From: Usnea hakonensis
Taxonomy: Eukaryota; Ascomycota; Lecanoromycetes; Lecanorales; Parmeliaceae
Assembly (NCBI GenBank): GCA_013423325.1
Contig: BLJB01000124.1
Location: 296 to 64,295, forward strand
Direction: 5' to 3'
Length of the DNA: 64,000 bases
The position numbers and the translations under genes were made by a program. The notes below the pieces were generated by a model that was not told the origin of the DNA, made no database searches, and saw only the letters and a program-made list of their open reading frames with translations. This document shows positions 9,135-22,494 of this stretch, piece by piece. How positions within the stretch are numbered: position 1 is the first letter of the stretch; every line of letters begins with the position of its first letter.

Positions 9135-12100
9135 TGGTAAGAAGCTCGGTGCCGTGAGTAGGAGTTAGAATTATGAGCAGTTGAGTGGCAGTGCGCGAGA
9201 GCAGTGGTATCAAGGCGGATCGGAGATGGTTCGAAGGAAATCGGCAAGTTCCCAAGGTTTTGTGATCTGGAACCGACAGAAATGCCACAAGGAGCGAGTG
9301 TTTGCTGTCTCTAGATCTAGTCAAGCAATTGACCACCACCAGAAATAGAGCCGGAAGCCTGGTGCTAAGCGCGCAAATCACACATATCGTGACGAGAATA
9401 TCCAAATGAGTATTCTCACCAATGAAGGATAATCACATAAGAGCATGTTGCCAGACCATGACTCTCGAAGGAGGGCGAGTGTCGACAGCGGAGCAACAAC
9501 TTGGGTAGAGACCAGTTCCCTTATTCGACCATTATGTAGTGTTCGAGATCTAAAACTCCTCGTCGTCCCCGTCAGGGACTTAATGACTCGTTCAGTGCGT
9601 TGACATAGTGCATCAGTGAGACTGCGTTCTCCGGTTATGAACCGACACAGAAGCTTGCACGTTGCTCAAGGTGCAACGAAAGCCCTAGATCTAGCATCAG
9701 CAAACAAGTTCACAACGCCTTAAAAGTAAAGATAAAAGTTTCGAGTTGGAGTATGAAAAGCCGACGAGTCTGCCTTCATAGTGATGCCATGTAGATCTCG
9801 GACATCCGCAATATCTCGTAGCATAAGTCTAGACCATGTGGCAAACGTTAAGACAGGGTCTTCAGTCGGGTACTCATGGTATGGACGATGATTATGGTAG
9901 TTTGAGTTTTGTAAAAGTTCCGGTAGGACAAGGTAGGCGAGATGCTCCGGAGTTGCATCCAATTTGAGAGAAACTCATTCGACTGTTGGCCTATCAACAG
10001 CGGCTAAATTTAATTTGGAAGACATTCTAAACAATGCACTTTTCACCTATCACGCTAAAAACTTCGTATATTCCAATTTCTCCCAATGTAGCAGTTCCGC
10101 CTTAGAGTTCTAAACCTCGCGTACTAATTTAGGCTCATACATCACCTACTTCCACTTCTATAAGCATACTGACTCTTTTGCTTAGAACTATTATATTTCG
10201 GAGAGTTTGAGTTGCTAAGATCTTAGACTGGTAGGGTGATTACTTGATTAAGAGGCGGAAAGCTGCCGAGATACTCAAAGATTTCGGGGGCATGTAGCTG
10301 TCGTCTTGTATTCGTATGTCTTAAGTATAGGCAATGGTGGAATCAGTTTTGCTCTCACTCTTTTTACGTAATATACCTAGTTCGCATCCTTGCCGGCAGA
10401 CGTGTTCGTCCCTGTTGTACTTACTCTTATGATCCGAAGATTAGTGCTTCGTTCGCCACATCCGAACCATGCGAATTGCATGCAAATGATCAAATGCATA
10501 GAGGAGGTAGCTGTAGCAGTGATTGGCCTGTCTCATTGCCATGGGTAGGCCGAACAGTGACCCTGAAGGTATATTCAGGCCTCCACAGCACTAAGAAGAC
10601 TCCCATATCTATTCGATGTAGACCTGGAGTAGATAAATATGTATATATACAGGCAGGGGTGGGTGGGCGAAAAAGGAATGCAATGCAATGCAATGAAGGA
10701 GACTCTGAAAGAGACGAATCGACTGAAGAGCAATTACCAGTGCAAATCACCCTATTTATGCACTCCTGGAAGGACACAGTCTCCTGAATCTCATTGCCAT
10801 GGCCATGTGGCCATGGCCATGAGGCCATGACCATTCCACCGAATCCATGCACCGAAACACCACCGAAACCAGTCATGCGATATGCGATATCCGAAATCAC
10901 TAACCCCCAGTCCTACTGTGGCGATCAAGGAAGACAATGCGCTGTACCTACTACCCCGGCTTTAACAGGCAAATGTACTCCCGGTAGCTTCGCATGTCCA
11001 TCCAACACTCTAAAAGGCAATCTCAGCTTGCCATCCCAAATCCAGATCATGTGAGGTAGCATTTGCCTAAATAAGAGAGATGTTGTGGCCCCTCAGCTGC
11101 GAAAAATCTGACGGCTGTAGGCAGGGGCCGGTCAGGCTCAAGAGTGGCTCAAATAGCGGTGAGACTTCGATCTAGGTTTCCTCAGCTTCATGAACGATTG
11201 GTGTTTTCGATCACGGCCCCAACGTATAAGATGCCCGGCCGAATCAAGGCCAATCCCCCGGCGAGTCACCCCAAGAACAGCCGAATGTCACACAAGACGG
11301 AGAAGACACGAACTTGTCAGAGCTTATTGAGAGCTCTGACTCAATCTTGTCTTGACGTAGCGCTCCTAAGTACCTTACGTACGTAATGAGGTCAGCACCT
11401 AGTCGTCGGTGAAGACCCACCCTTCCCTTATAACACACTCATTGGTTTGCCTTCCAAATTTAAGGCTTCAGCATAATCTCGACGGATCAAATCACCAGTT
11501 TTTGAACGCTCAAGCAGAGTAGAACATTACGCCACCAGCGGCGGTTGCTCATGGCCACATTTTGCCACTTTGAAATTTTTGGCTGCACACGCATTGAAAA
11601 TTTCGAGTCATTGCCACATCTGGAATCTTCCATCTTTCATTCGTCAGAATTCTCATTCTACTCTCAAAGCGGAGTAGAACAGTCCTAATGAAAAAAAATT
11701 TCTTCAAAGATGCACGAACGTTCTGTGCAGTCGGGCCGAATGAAAACAAAAAAGCCAACGGAGGTTGGAAACAGAAACGGAAAAATTTGCGAGGCTGTTA
11801 TTTTCATGGCACTGAGTCTCTTCCTCAGGAAACGTACTGTAAAATGCAACAAAGGTAGAGGTTCAAATTCCTTGGGGTACAGTTCAGGCGCTGCAAGATA
11901 CTTATTTGCACATGGGCCGAGGTTCTTGGGAGTACTTACCATCGGCGAAGACCGGTAGAATGTCAGCGACTGCACTTTTTCGAAAGCCTAGAACGAGTTA
12001 TAATCACGCCCGTCAGCTGATAGATTATTTGATATATTTCAAGTCAAGTAAAGGAAATGCAGTCATACTTTCAAATAGGCTAATTGCTCGTTTTGTATGC

Positions 12101-12493
12101 GTGTACAACTCTAACATGTAACCACAATAATGCCCGTGATTACGAGCTAACCTTTGTCTCTATTTTGTACCGGCTTGCATTGCGGCCGGAGCCGTCAACG
12201 CAGTTGACCGAATCTCCTGCGCAGAAGCAGTCGATAAGATAAATTTGGGGTGCAAGGCCGTTCACTGGCTGCTAGAATATGATTGCGTCGAAAAAAACCA
12301 ATGATATTATTACCTTTCGGAACGCTGCAGAGAATGACAGTCTGTTAATATCTCAAAACGTACGCTTACAGCGGCAAAGTGCATTATGGCGATCGAACAT
12401 GCCCCAGCCCAAATAAGTCAAGTGAAGCGGCTTGGTAAATGTCTTCCGAGATTCGACCATTGCGACCAGGTACATTCGTATGGAACTCCAGAC
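9135..12493. other. Gene-poor region
   Basis: About 3.4 kb without a supportable gene. Small items seen are a pentanucleotide run (tgcaa, about 3 copies) near 10679-10694 and a cluster of GGCCAT palindromes at 10796-10832. One minus-strand open frame at 9720-9962 (80 codons, starting MDATPEHLAYLVLPEL) looks somewhat protein-like but has no recognisable domain or supporting splice partner. The rest has frequent stops. It may contain old transposon DNA too degraded to name. Confidence 0.5.
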
Positions 12494-12870
12494 TTATCGT
12501 AGAGAGGCAGATGAGTCGATTTCATGGCTCGCACGAGAATCCAAGGTCCGACCCGTCTTGAGATAGTCGTAGGTATTCATGATTTGTCTTCGTTCGGACC
12601 CGCTCTGGCGGTTAGTCAATGCTACAATGCATCCATTCTCTGACCAACCCATCACTTGTGAGGAAATGAAGCCTTTCAACCGGATGTATAATTCCGCGAT
12701 TAAGCCCAGCCATATGGTCATTTGCGTTGCAAGACGGTATCGAGTTTCTGATGCTGGGAGCGCTTTTTGACGAATAAGAGTGCTCAGAAAAACGGACCAT
12801 GGTCCGCGAACTTGGTCCGCGAACTTGTAGGCAACTGATCCACTTGTATTCAGACTCACGGGATGATGTA
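12494..12870 (-). mobile_element. Degenerate Ty1/copia RNase H relic
   Basis: The minus-strand frame reads through blocks that align by eye with copia RNase H. TSGSVAYKF matches the TSGYVF region, RQKALPAS.TRYRLATQ..IWL..LIAEL matches SKRQ.TVALST.EAEY.A..A..EAIWL..LL.EL, and SENGCIVALTNRQSGSERRQIMNTYDYLK matches DN.GCIALA.NP..H.RTKHIDI.YH.L. Key acidic residues are replaced, so it is inactive. The frame lies in an open stretch of 194 codons from 13078, and base content is near normal, so decay here was not mainly RIP. I found no LTRs around it. Confidence 0.6.
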
Positions 12871-13078
12871 GGGACGGCTCTCCTTGATGCGGTAACGGTA
12901 ATATGCTTTGAGCCTCGCAATAGACTCGGGTGCCATGCTCGCAGGATGTTGCGGTGTACTGATTGGGACTGCTTCTATGGAGCCAAGTCTTCCCTGAAGG
13001 GTCCTTAGGGTGACACGTTCTGGGTATTCCGCCATTCGTGAGCCTCGCCACCCTACTAACAGTTTTATAAGACATCAA

Positions 13079-15981
13079 GGCTAAACCACCAGTGTTGAGA
13101 TGCTTGTTAGGACTAGAAGTACGCCTCTTGTATTCTGGGTTTGCCGTGTGGTGTCAATGACGATAGGAGAAGGCGAAGGGGAAGACGAATCACTCGCCCA
13201 CGGGCTTTTTGAGAGGTCTAAAACCACAGTCATCAGCGCTGCAAAAAATATGAGGGTATTTGTATGTACCTGAGCTGCCCGTACATATTTGCAAGCTTAA
13301 CAACAGCGCTTGATGTTGAGGAAATAGACGACGGGATTTGACATTATGCAATGGCTCACTGCATTATTCTCATCGGCCGCACCGTGAAAATACAGAGGCA
13401 TCCTGGCCACACCGTCCGTACCGTGGAAGGAGATGTTCCATGTAGCTTGTCGGATACAGTCGCTACTCGCTCTCAATGCAAGCAACGTTGAAGCAGATCC
13501 AGCGAAAGATGGTCTCTAATCTCACCATAGGACACAATAGAAATGATAATCACTTCACTTCTAGCGACGTTGTAAGCTGATCATGAAATGATACAATTAC
13601 CCTAGAGTATTCGAGGCCAGTCTTCCAACCATCCATGGGAAATTAGAGTCTAGGGGTACGCAAAGTAGTAGAAGCCTCAATAGTACAAAATGATGTCGCA
13701 TTGCTCTGATTCGGAACATCCCTCATTGTGGGAAAGTCTTCCAGGAGACTACCTCATCGCCATATCGAATGCTACCTGAAATTGAGAGTTCAATGCTATT
13801 CGAGTGACTTAGTCAAGCAGATCAGTGGCGAATTGTTCGCATTACGAAGATCGTGTACTTTTGTAGAAAGTAAGTAGTGCATGTATTTATTTTTCCCCCA
13901 CTAACCGAGAACGCCACTCGGCAGTCAGCCCCTGGTTGACGCAACACATAGCAACCCTGTGGTCAAAGGCTTCTGCCTGATCTATATTCGAATGTATCAT
14001 GGACTAGTGGCAAACATATCAGCTGAAATCGAGTGCAGGAACACTGAAATGTTCGGTGCCTTACCCAAACCTGTCATGCAGCTTACCAAGATTCATGTTG
14101 AGCACTCTGAACACTATTCACGGACTCTGGACACCAATCATAGACCGATTTCCTGATCAGTAAAGCAGGTTTTGCAGACTCCCACTTACATCGAGTCTCA
14201 GCCATTCTCAGACTGCACACCACCTTGGAAAACTTGAATTTGCAACAGCAACCTGTAGCTGCCATTCTCGAGAGACGCCACCAATATCAATCCGGCTAAA
14301 AGAGGCGACTTCATGCATCTTGGGCCAAAGGAGCACTCTCCAAGGAAAATTGTGGAGATAGAGTGGAACCCCAACGGAAATAAGAAACGTAAATTTATTT
14401 TTTATAGGCGCCCATGGGAGCTCAATAGCTAAAACTTGATAGTGTTCGTTAGACTGGCCAGAAATCTTTTTGTGGAAGTACAGCTGGGCGAAGTGTTATC
14501 ATTGTTCCTGTAAGCCCGTGGCCTCTCTCTTTGTTCTGTTGTCTTATATGCCGGCAATTTGATCTCAATAAGACTACTCGAGGACGTCAGGGGTTTGCAC
14601 CTGTAATCTGTAGTAATGTAAACTCATTAGCCGTCAACTAGAGCTCGGTTCCCGCTTCGTTGGTAGGCAGCTTCCGCGTGATGTCAGATACAGTAGCGGT
14701 GTGGTAGCCAAGGCTCTACCAGCCTGATGAAACATAGAAGGCCGGGGGTGTACGAGGCAATTCATAGGTGACTCGACGACGCTAATCGGTAAGACGGAAT
14801 CTGATGAGCTCCATTATAGATGATTTATCTGCTTCTTGGACAACGTAGGATGAGAGACCGCTATTTCGATTTCATGTGGAGCCCTGGCCTCATCCGGAGA
14901 AGTAAGCTTGCATTCAGAGGACGAGTCGTGAATGTCCCTGCTCTAGATTGTCGCCTCGATGTGTATCCGATATTGCCTTCTTTCAGCCCCATACGGTGCG
15001 CACCTGTAATGAAAATCCGGAAACATATGATGGATCATAGACGTAGTACGTTTGCACAGCGTTCTTGTATCCTATTCCTTGAACCTGCATGAGTGGTTGC
15101 CTGTTCGTTCTTCTCTAGAGAATAACGTTTGGAAGACCACGAGCGTTTCAGCCAACAGTATTTCTAGCGGAAGATTTTGGAACGTTCGCGCAGTGCTGGG
15201 CAGGGCCACCTCATGCGAATTCTCTCGACCATTTGAGACAACGAGATGAGTCGGGCTGCAGAAGCCAAGACGAAGCATACATAATTGCCAGCTAAGCGTA
15301 CTTGTGGTGAAACAGCGCAAAGGCGAAGGATAGGCACAGAGATAAGGTGCGGCTTGTGAAAGATGGATATTGGTGAGGGAGGGAGGGCTCTGTAAAACGC
15401 GCAGCTTGTATTATTATTACATGTTTCCGCATTCCAAATTACAAGAGTACTAATCAAATCCTCTTCCCAGTGCACTTGTATGAGGCATAGAGACTGATAA
15501 TGAGCGCAAAAATTAGACGCTTAAGTAGGCATCGGTAGGCAACCAGGCATGCGAGCCGGACCACATCTTCTCGCATTTCATATACTTAGGACTGAAGTAG
15601 GATTTGCAAGGCTACGATTATATGCAGTGTTTTTCTTCGAAAGGTGGTAGCAGCCTTTACTTTACTAGGCCACGGGGTTAATAAATATGTTCGAGGTGCG
15701 GTCAAGGTCAAGTGCGAACCAGCTCCGGCCGTTGATTTAGGTTGCCTGAAATTGCCTTGGCCCCCGCAGAGTGCGTCGTCCGCGATCACTCCTTGGCCCT
15801 TGCGGCTCTGCTACACCTTGAAAAAGCATCGACCTTCATCTCTTTTTACCAAATAAATCAAACGCCAGAGCAGAAATTGGCCTGAAGTCGCTCATTGGCC
15901 TGACTAAGACTTCTGCGCAAATACCCTCGCCGCCTGACACCGGACACGCCGAATTATTACCTGCCTTAGTGGTGGCAAGCA
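13079..15981. other. Gene-poor region upstream of the EST1-domain gene
   Basis: About 2.9 kb with short overlapping frames only and no recognisable protein, RNA or repeat. The last few hundred bases are promoter for the EST1-domain gene. It may hold further unrecognisable transposon relics. Confidence 0.5.
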
Positions 15982-18900
15982 ATGAGCCCACAGCCCATCT
16001 CTTCAGCAGGTACGCTCACAGCTACACCGCCACCTTAACCTACAGCTCCACAATGCTGACGTATCTAGCTGACCAGATTACTCAGCCAGTATAGAATCGC
16101 AGGATGCTTTAATCGGCTTCCCTAGTCATCCGTACGTTTACAGGAATGTCCAAACCTTTTGATTGGGATACCAGAATACAAAGTCACCGACGTTCTGCCG
16201 CCGGAGGATATGGCAGCGGCTACACCTGTCCAATATGCCGGAACTGGTTTCAGGCATGGCCAAAGGCATGGAGTCACGCCAAAAAGGCCCACCAAGACTT
16301 TATCGAGGACTTGGGAGGAACAGAAGAGCTTGAGGCAAAGAAAAGGTTTCAGGCTACAAAAGAGTACGTCTTCATATCGTAGTGTTTCCAGGCAATAGTG
16401 TACGGGTCAAGGATTTTGGCTAGATGATAGCCTTGTTGCAGAGCTCTGATCAGCTGATGTATGACCTTTAGGCAGAAGCACACAGACCCTGCTGAGGCTA
16501 CGATTGGTCACGCCCAGTCAAAGCCTTCCTCCGTTGGCAATCGCATAAAACCCGCCATAGAAGAGGGTTTGACTCCATATTCTCCTAACCGACCAAAATC
16601 TGCACCAGGTGAGGGAGAAGGAGATGGAAAGAAAATCGACGACATCGGTCATCTTTCGCTTGGGCAAGCACGAGTCACAGGCACATCTTATAAAATCGTT
16701 GATGGAAACGCTGCCCCAGAGAACAGTCCACGTAAAAGGGGGTTAGAAGGGGATTCCCATGCACCGGGATTAGCTGATCAGAGACCAACTCACATGCTTG
16801 CAAGGGCGGGTCATACCAAGAGTGGCTCCAGCGGATTCCTCGTTGCTCAAGAGTACAACTTTGATCGGCAACGTTCGGATGAAGATGACTCGGAATTTAT
16901 ACGTCCTACACCTGGGCCAGCCAAACCACTGTGGGATCCAAACAATGATGACCCTAGCACACGTAGGACCACTCGAAGAGACAGGCAATCTGGCCAAGTG
17001 AATAAACCCTTCCGGCATCCGCATTCTTCAAGGGAGCTCAGATCCAAACCAAGAAAGCCAGACCTGGTTAAGGATCGGTCTAACGTTGCGAATCCTCAGG
17101 AACAGATCCAGTCTACCGATCTTCATACCGCTCAGTTTGACAGCTCAAGAAAACCAAGAATATTAGGAAAAAAGGAGCCACCGCCGTCCGATAGGGATTC
17201 CCCGCCGGGAGACGGCACCTTTGAAGGCTTGGAAGCTCAGCCTGAAATGCTCCTCCAACCAGACACTAGGCCTATCTCTCATGAACAGCTCGTGGTGGAA
17301 GTAAAGGGCATCTATGCTGGCTTGGTAATGGTGGAAGCTAAATGCATCGATATTGACGAACGACAATCAGCAGCCGCCCAGGAGAAAGACCCTTCCAAAA
17401 GGACCGACTTAAAAAATGATCAGTGGCAGTCACTCATTGCACTCCACAAACAACTATTGCACGAGCACCACGACTTTTTTCTCGCCTCCCAGCATCCTTC
17501 GGCGAGTCCAGCTCTAAGCAGATTAGCAGCCAAATACTCAATGCCGGCTCGAATGTGGCGACACGGAATCCACGCCTTCCTCGAAGTCTTGCGGCACAGA
17601 CTTCCGCAGTCATTGGAACATATGCTAGCATTTATTTACATAGCATACTCGATGATGGCTCTACTCTACGAAACTGTATCGACCTTCGAAGATACGTGGA
17701 TCGAATGTCTTGGTAATTCTCCAAAGAGTCCAATTCAAATTCTGACTTGCTCATGTGTCATCATTTAGGGGATCTTGGAAGGTACAGAATGGCTATTGAA
17801 GATGACGAGCCAAAGGACCGCGAGGTTTGGAGTAATGTTGCCCGTTTTTGGTACAACAAAGCAGCTGACAAGAGTCCAAATATTGGACGCCTTTATCATC
17901 ACCTCGCTATTCTTGCTCGTCCTTTCACACTGGAGCAGCTATCGCTGTACACCAGGTCCTTAACTTGTGTAACTCCCTTCGACAGTGCCAAAGGAAGCGT
18001 AATGACCCTCTTTAATCCAATTATTAACGGCAAGGAATCAGCGACCCGTCGATCTTCCTCATTCGAAACCATATTTATTAGGGCCCATGGAATTCTTTTC
18101 ACCAAAGGCCATGCCGATTCTTCGGATGCATTCGAGGAGGCAATCAAGGAACTCGAAGCGAACGGCCTATTTGATACCTACATTGTCAAGGCTGCTGCCA
18201 GATTTAAGGAAATTGGAGTCTTCGCTGCTGTGTCAAACATCGCTGCGTTGTTTGAATATGGGATAGCCAAACATGGACTACCAAAGCCAATCCTCCGCTT
18301 GGCGCTTGAGCCCTTTGGGGGTGCCAATCAAGTGAAACATGAGGCTTCCCAATCTGGATCTCCCAAGGTTTCGGATTCTCAAAGCAATCCACATTTGGCG
18401 CGATTCGGTTTATCAGACCTCGAGGCTCTGATATCGTCTTCATCAGGACGATCTTTAGACGTTGTTGCTCTAGCTTCCAAGATTGCGTTCAAAACTTTGA
18501 GCATATGTCTGAGACGAGTTCATGACCCAAACGTTCATCCATTAGTACATGTCTACTTTGTGTTCCTTCGAGCCCTTGTTGGTGTCGAACTTGCAATGAG
18601 GTGCATTGAAAGCTATGTTCCCTGGAATGGAATCTGCTCATTTCTCAATTCTCTGAAAACGCCTTCCCGAGTTGCGGATCCGAGTTTTCGATCTAGAGAC
18701 TTCCCTGTACCAGAAGAAGGGCCTGGCCGACCCCTCCCCGAGGATTTTGTCATGCGAGGCCAGCTGTATAGCCAGTGGTATTTTCCAGAAGCCTGGTTTA
18801 CGAATGCGATGATTGATGATGATGAACGTTCACTAGACTTACCATCCATGGCTGAGCCACGTGGAAATAGGCTGTTTTGGCTTGGGCACTGCATAGCTTC

Positions 18901-19483
18901 TGTTTGTCTGACTACGATTGCTTTAGGAGCCATACTGACTCGATGATAGGCTAAGAAGTGGATTTTTTATGACGAGAAGGCCAAACACTTCTCGCCCACA
19001 TCTCACGTTAACAAATCAGGTGAACAAGTGTCTCAGTCAGATCAGACTGAGGCACAACCACAGACAGAGATGTACTCCAATGATGATGACAGCACTATGG
19101 AAGACGTAGGGATCGTTGATACACCCCGAACTATGAGTTTCGCTCCGTCTGAGTCGCAATATGCCTCAGAGCAATCGACACGAGCGTCGACTCCAACAGA
19201 GCATCGCGCTGAACAAGTGTGCGAGGACGTCAGTTCTCCCACTCAGTTTGAGCAAAACAATGTTGATGACGACGTTACCATGAGGGACGCCGACCTCGAA
19301 AAGAATCCGTTGGGAGCTGCTGCGGATGATCTTGGTAGTCTTAAGTTTGCTGCCAATCTCCCAAGTACAGTCAATGACTCCATCTCATCGCCCTGGAAGG
19401 TCAAAAATCCCAAGGAAGAAATCGTGGTGCATCATTCGGACCCCGAGAAGGATGGTTTTTTGCGGTTCAACGATGTAGACTAG
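15982..19483 (+). CDS. C2H2 zinc-finger protein with EST1-type DNA/RNA-binding domain
   Basis: Five exons: 15982-16009, 16144-16363, 16472-17712, 17769-18901 and 18950-19483. All junctions keep frame, giving 1051 residues. If the short first exon is wrong, translation starts at the ATG at 16146, ten codons later. Residues 38-59 form a C2H2 finger (C38, C41, H54, H59). A disordered basic region follows. The Est1/Smg7-type domain begins near residue 400, with the hallmark blocks FLEVLRHRLPQSLEHMLAFI, ALLYETVSTFEDTWIECLGD, LGRYRMAIEDDE, REVWSNVARFWYNKAADKSP and GRLYHHLAILARP. The family includes telomerase-binding EST1 and nonsense-mediated-decay Smg5-7 proteins. In filamentous fungi the zinc-finger versions are uncharacterised as far as I know. 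Telomere or RNA-decay work is inference. The C-terminus is acidic and Ser-rich. Confidence 0.85.
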
Positions 19484-21099
19484 CCTGATCTGTATCAGTC
19501 GTGCTAGCTTGCTGCATACTTCCTGAAGGATCCCCATATATTTGCATCTATGGAGGAGCTATCAATACACCAGCTCTGCGAAGATGCACAGAACAATGCT
19601 AGGAACTGCGACCAGGTAATTGGGGCCTACCTAACTGGACTCTAGCCAGGTCACATCGGCGATTCAAAAAATCCGCTGCCCCACCACTATCTTGTCACTA
19701 GCTTTAACAGCGCTATGACTGATTGACCATGCGAAAAGGGAATTTGCCTGTTTAGGGTAAACCTTGACTTGCATCGGACTGCTGGGATGATGCAAGGAGC
19801 CTTGCTAGGTCAAGCTTTGGTGCTCAACCACCGCGAGGTGGAATCTGCCAGTCTTCCTGCACACGTGGGCCAATTTGATTTGACGTCTAAAACTCTCACA
19901 CAGTGGACTGACGTTGGAGACCTACGGCGAGATTGGTTTCATGCCTGTGTGGAATGGGATCATTGACTGAGTAATGATTCAGGGGGCATGACACCATTAT
20001 GTACAGAAACGGAATATGATGATGTGTATTATCGCCCCGAAGGGTTGGCGGGGAATGAGAGTTGGTGTCTGCCTTATAATAGCCCGCATAGCCAACAGAA
20101 TGGTTCGGTTATTCCATGATTTGATTGTCGACATTTTATCGGCGGTACTCGGTATTAAAAAATCAATGGCTTGAGAGGCTGTCATGAGACAGACAATGGT
20201 CGAAGAAGAACTGGAACGAGCTTTCCATTATCTAGGCTCTAAAAGTCTCGGGCCACCTGATTCCTGATTCCTGCTCCCAGCTTTTGTTGATGCAGGAGGG
20301 TAGCAATCTAAAGCCTAAAGTGGGGTTGCATCGACGAGGCTTGACCCAGACCAAAAGCTTTGGACAACTTTTGGACCGGTTACATGACCAAAGATTGCGA
20401 TAGCAGCGAAGCAGGCTGCGCTTAGCATTATTCAGCCTGGTGAACCACCAGCCAGACAACAAGTATAGCAATTCGCAGCGGCTAACAATTTGTTGAAAGA
20501 TTGGCTCTGGTGAGAGAGCTGCACATACTCACCCTGTCGGTGCTCCACGTCGCTGGTAGCGACATTGTCTTTTCGGTAGGTACTAGCAAATGAAGGGGTC
20601 TCGAAGCGAGGGTCAGCAGGTCTAGGCCAATGCATTGACGAGGCTGGGGCTTGGTCTGGCAGATAGGAACAACACAGTTCAAGTGAAAGATAAGGTACTT
20701 TGTAAATACACCTATCACGTAAATAGAGACCATGCAAAAGAGAAATGGTTTACCGACTCGTCAATGCAAAGTAAAGTATCTGAAGTCTGGTTCACAGCAT
20801 TCAGTGTTGATGCAAAAGTCTTTGTCTGATGTCTTAGCGCATCTTAACTGTTAATCTCAAGTACTCTATGCCAAGCCAACTAGTTCACTACGCTAAAAGC
20901 TAAAGCAAGCTCTTAACTCTTTACCTTACAGCCTTGCCTTAAAGTAAGGTAAGGTACCTAAGGGTGCCTAGCTTACTTCAACATCGACAACAGAAGGCAA
21001 ACATTGCAAGCCCATTCCTCATTCAGTCTCAAATGCACAATTGTCAAGGAAGCGCTACCACTGATTGATCAGCCCCCACCGACTCAGACCTCCCTGACC
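19484..21099. other. Intergenic; CSN6 promoter side
   Basis: About 1.6 kb without a supportable gene. Near 20928-20960 there is a cluster of TACCTTA/TAAGGTA motifs about 150 bases upstream of the CSN6 start. Similar GTAAGG repeats occur upstream of the PARP gene. Confidence 0.5.
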
Positions 21100-22494
21100 A
21101 TGGACCCCAGCTCAACCTCCCTCGTATCCACCCACAAGTCCTCCTCCTCCGACCTCCACATAAACCTGCACCCCCTCATCCTCCTCACAATCTCCGACTA
21201 CATAACCCGCCACACACTACGCCGCCAACAGAATCCCATCGTGGGCGCCCTCATCGGCCAGCAATCCGGCCGGTCAGTCAGCCTGGAACATGCTTTCGAA
21301 TGCCAGACGGTGCCGCACAACGGGCTGACAGTACTGCACGAGGCATGGTTCAAGGACCGACTGCAGCAATACAAGGATGTGCACCAGGCACCGGCGTTGG
21401 AGTTGGTGGGATGGTTCACCACGACCCCGGTGACGGGGCCCGAGAACGTGCACGTGCCCATCCACCAGCAGATTACCCACACCTACAACGAAACCGCCGT
21501 CCTCCTCGCCTTCCACCCATCCGAAGTGACGGACGGGACGCAGGTTGGGGGCAAGCTCCCGCTCACCATCTACGAGAGCGTGTTTGAGACCATTGAAGAC
21601 CATGGCATGGAAATCGATGACGCCGAAAAAGTGGTGGCGCTCAAGTTCCGCGAACTGCCCTACAGCGTCGAGACGGGGGAAGCGGAGATGATAGCCGTTG
21701 ATTTTGTGGCCCGGGGTGGAGGCAACGCCTCGGCCATTGATAGCGCGTCAAAGGATGCAAGAGGACAGGCGTCGCAGAAGGCGGTTGGGCAGGTGGACAA
21801 AAAAGGCAAAGCGGTGGACCGGGAGAGCAAGGCTGTGGAGGACTCGGGCATATTGAGTTCAGAGGATGAAGAGCGTATGCGACCCTCCCCTCCCCCCTCC
21901 TCCCCAATCTCCCCCAACCCCCATCGCTAACACGAGAGAAAAAAACAAGTCATCGCATCCCTAACCGCCCGCGCCAACGCCGTAAAGATGCTACACGCCC
22001 GCATCCAACTCCTGAAATCCTACCTGACATCCCTCCCACCATCCTACCTAACAACACCAACAACAACAACATCCACAACCACCCCCCCTCCAGACCCCAC
22101 CACCCCCCCTCAAGACCCCACCCTCCTTCAAGACCCCACCCCCCTCAACCACCCCCTCCTCCGCTCCATCCTCGCCCTCCTCTCCCGCCTCCCCCTCCTC
22201 CTCCCCCCCCCGCACCACTCCACATTCCACGCCTCGACCCTCACCCAACAAGCCTCCGTGCAACTCGTCTCCCTCCTCGGCACCCTAGGCAAGTCCGTCA
22301 AAGAAGCCCGCGAACTAGGTCAGAAATTCGCGATCATTGAAAACGCGAGCAGGGGTAAAGGAGGGAAAGGCGGGTTCAGTTTCAACGGGGGTGCGGTCGT
22401 GGAGGATTTGTGGGGGCAGGGGGCTGGTGGGGGGGAAGGGGGGGTTTCGAATGGGGAGGGGATGAGTTTGGATGGTGGTGGGTATGGGATGTGA
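21100..22494 (+). CDS. CSN6: COP9 signalosome complex subunit 6
   Basis: Two exons, 21100-21874 and 21950-22494 (75-nt intron), 439 residues. I chose the ATG at 21100 (MDPSSTSLVSTHKS) because the MPN fold follows shortly. MPN domain residues about 20-210 include LHPLILLTISDYITRH, NPIVGALIGQQSGRSV and ELVGWFTTTP. The JAMM metal-binding motif is absent, as in all CSN6 and Rpn8-type inactive MPN subunits. The C-terminal helical part (ARANAVKMLHARIQLLKSYL) forms the signalosome helical bundle. The complex removes NEDD8 from cullins; in fungi such as Aspergillus it controls development and secondary metabolism. A Thr/Pro-rich insertion (exon 2, about 22045-22160) and a Gly-rich tail are low-complexity additions. 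Confidence 0.93.

Noticed and set aside
10793..10833. GGCCAT palindrome cluster as a possible terminator or origin
   Set aside because: It is a simple repeat of a six-base palindrome in gene-poor DNA, with no T-run and no adjacent gene.
11860..11890. T-arm-like word GGTTCAAATTCC
   Set aside because: The flanks do not form a five-base T stem or a cloverleaf, and there is no matching A box upstream at the right distance.
21198..21917. Antisense and alternative frames across CSN6
   Set aside because: The MPN domain reads cleanly in the called frame; the others are by-products of GC-rich codons.
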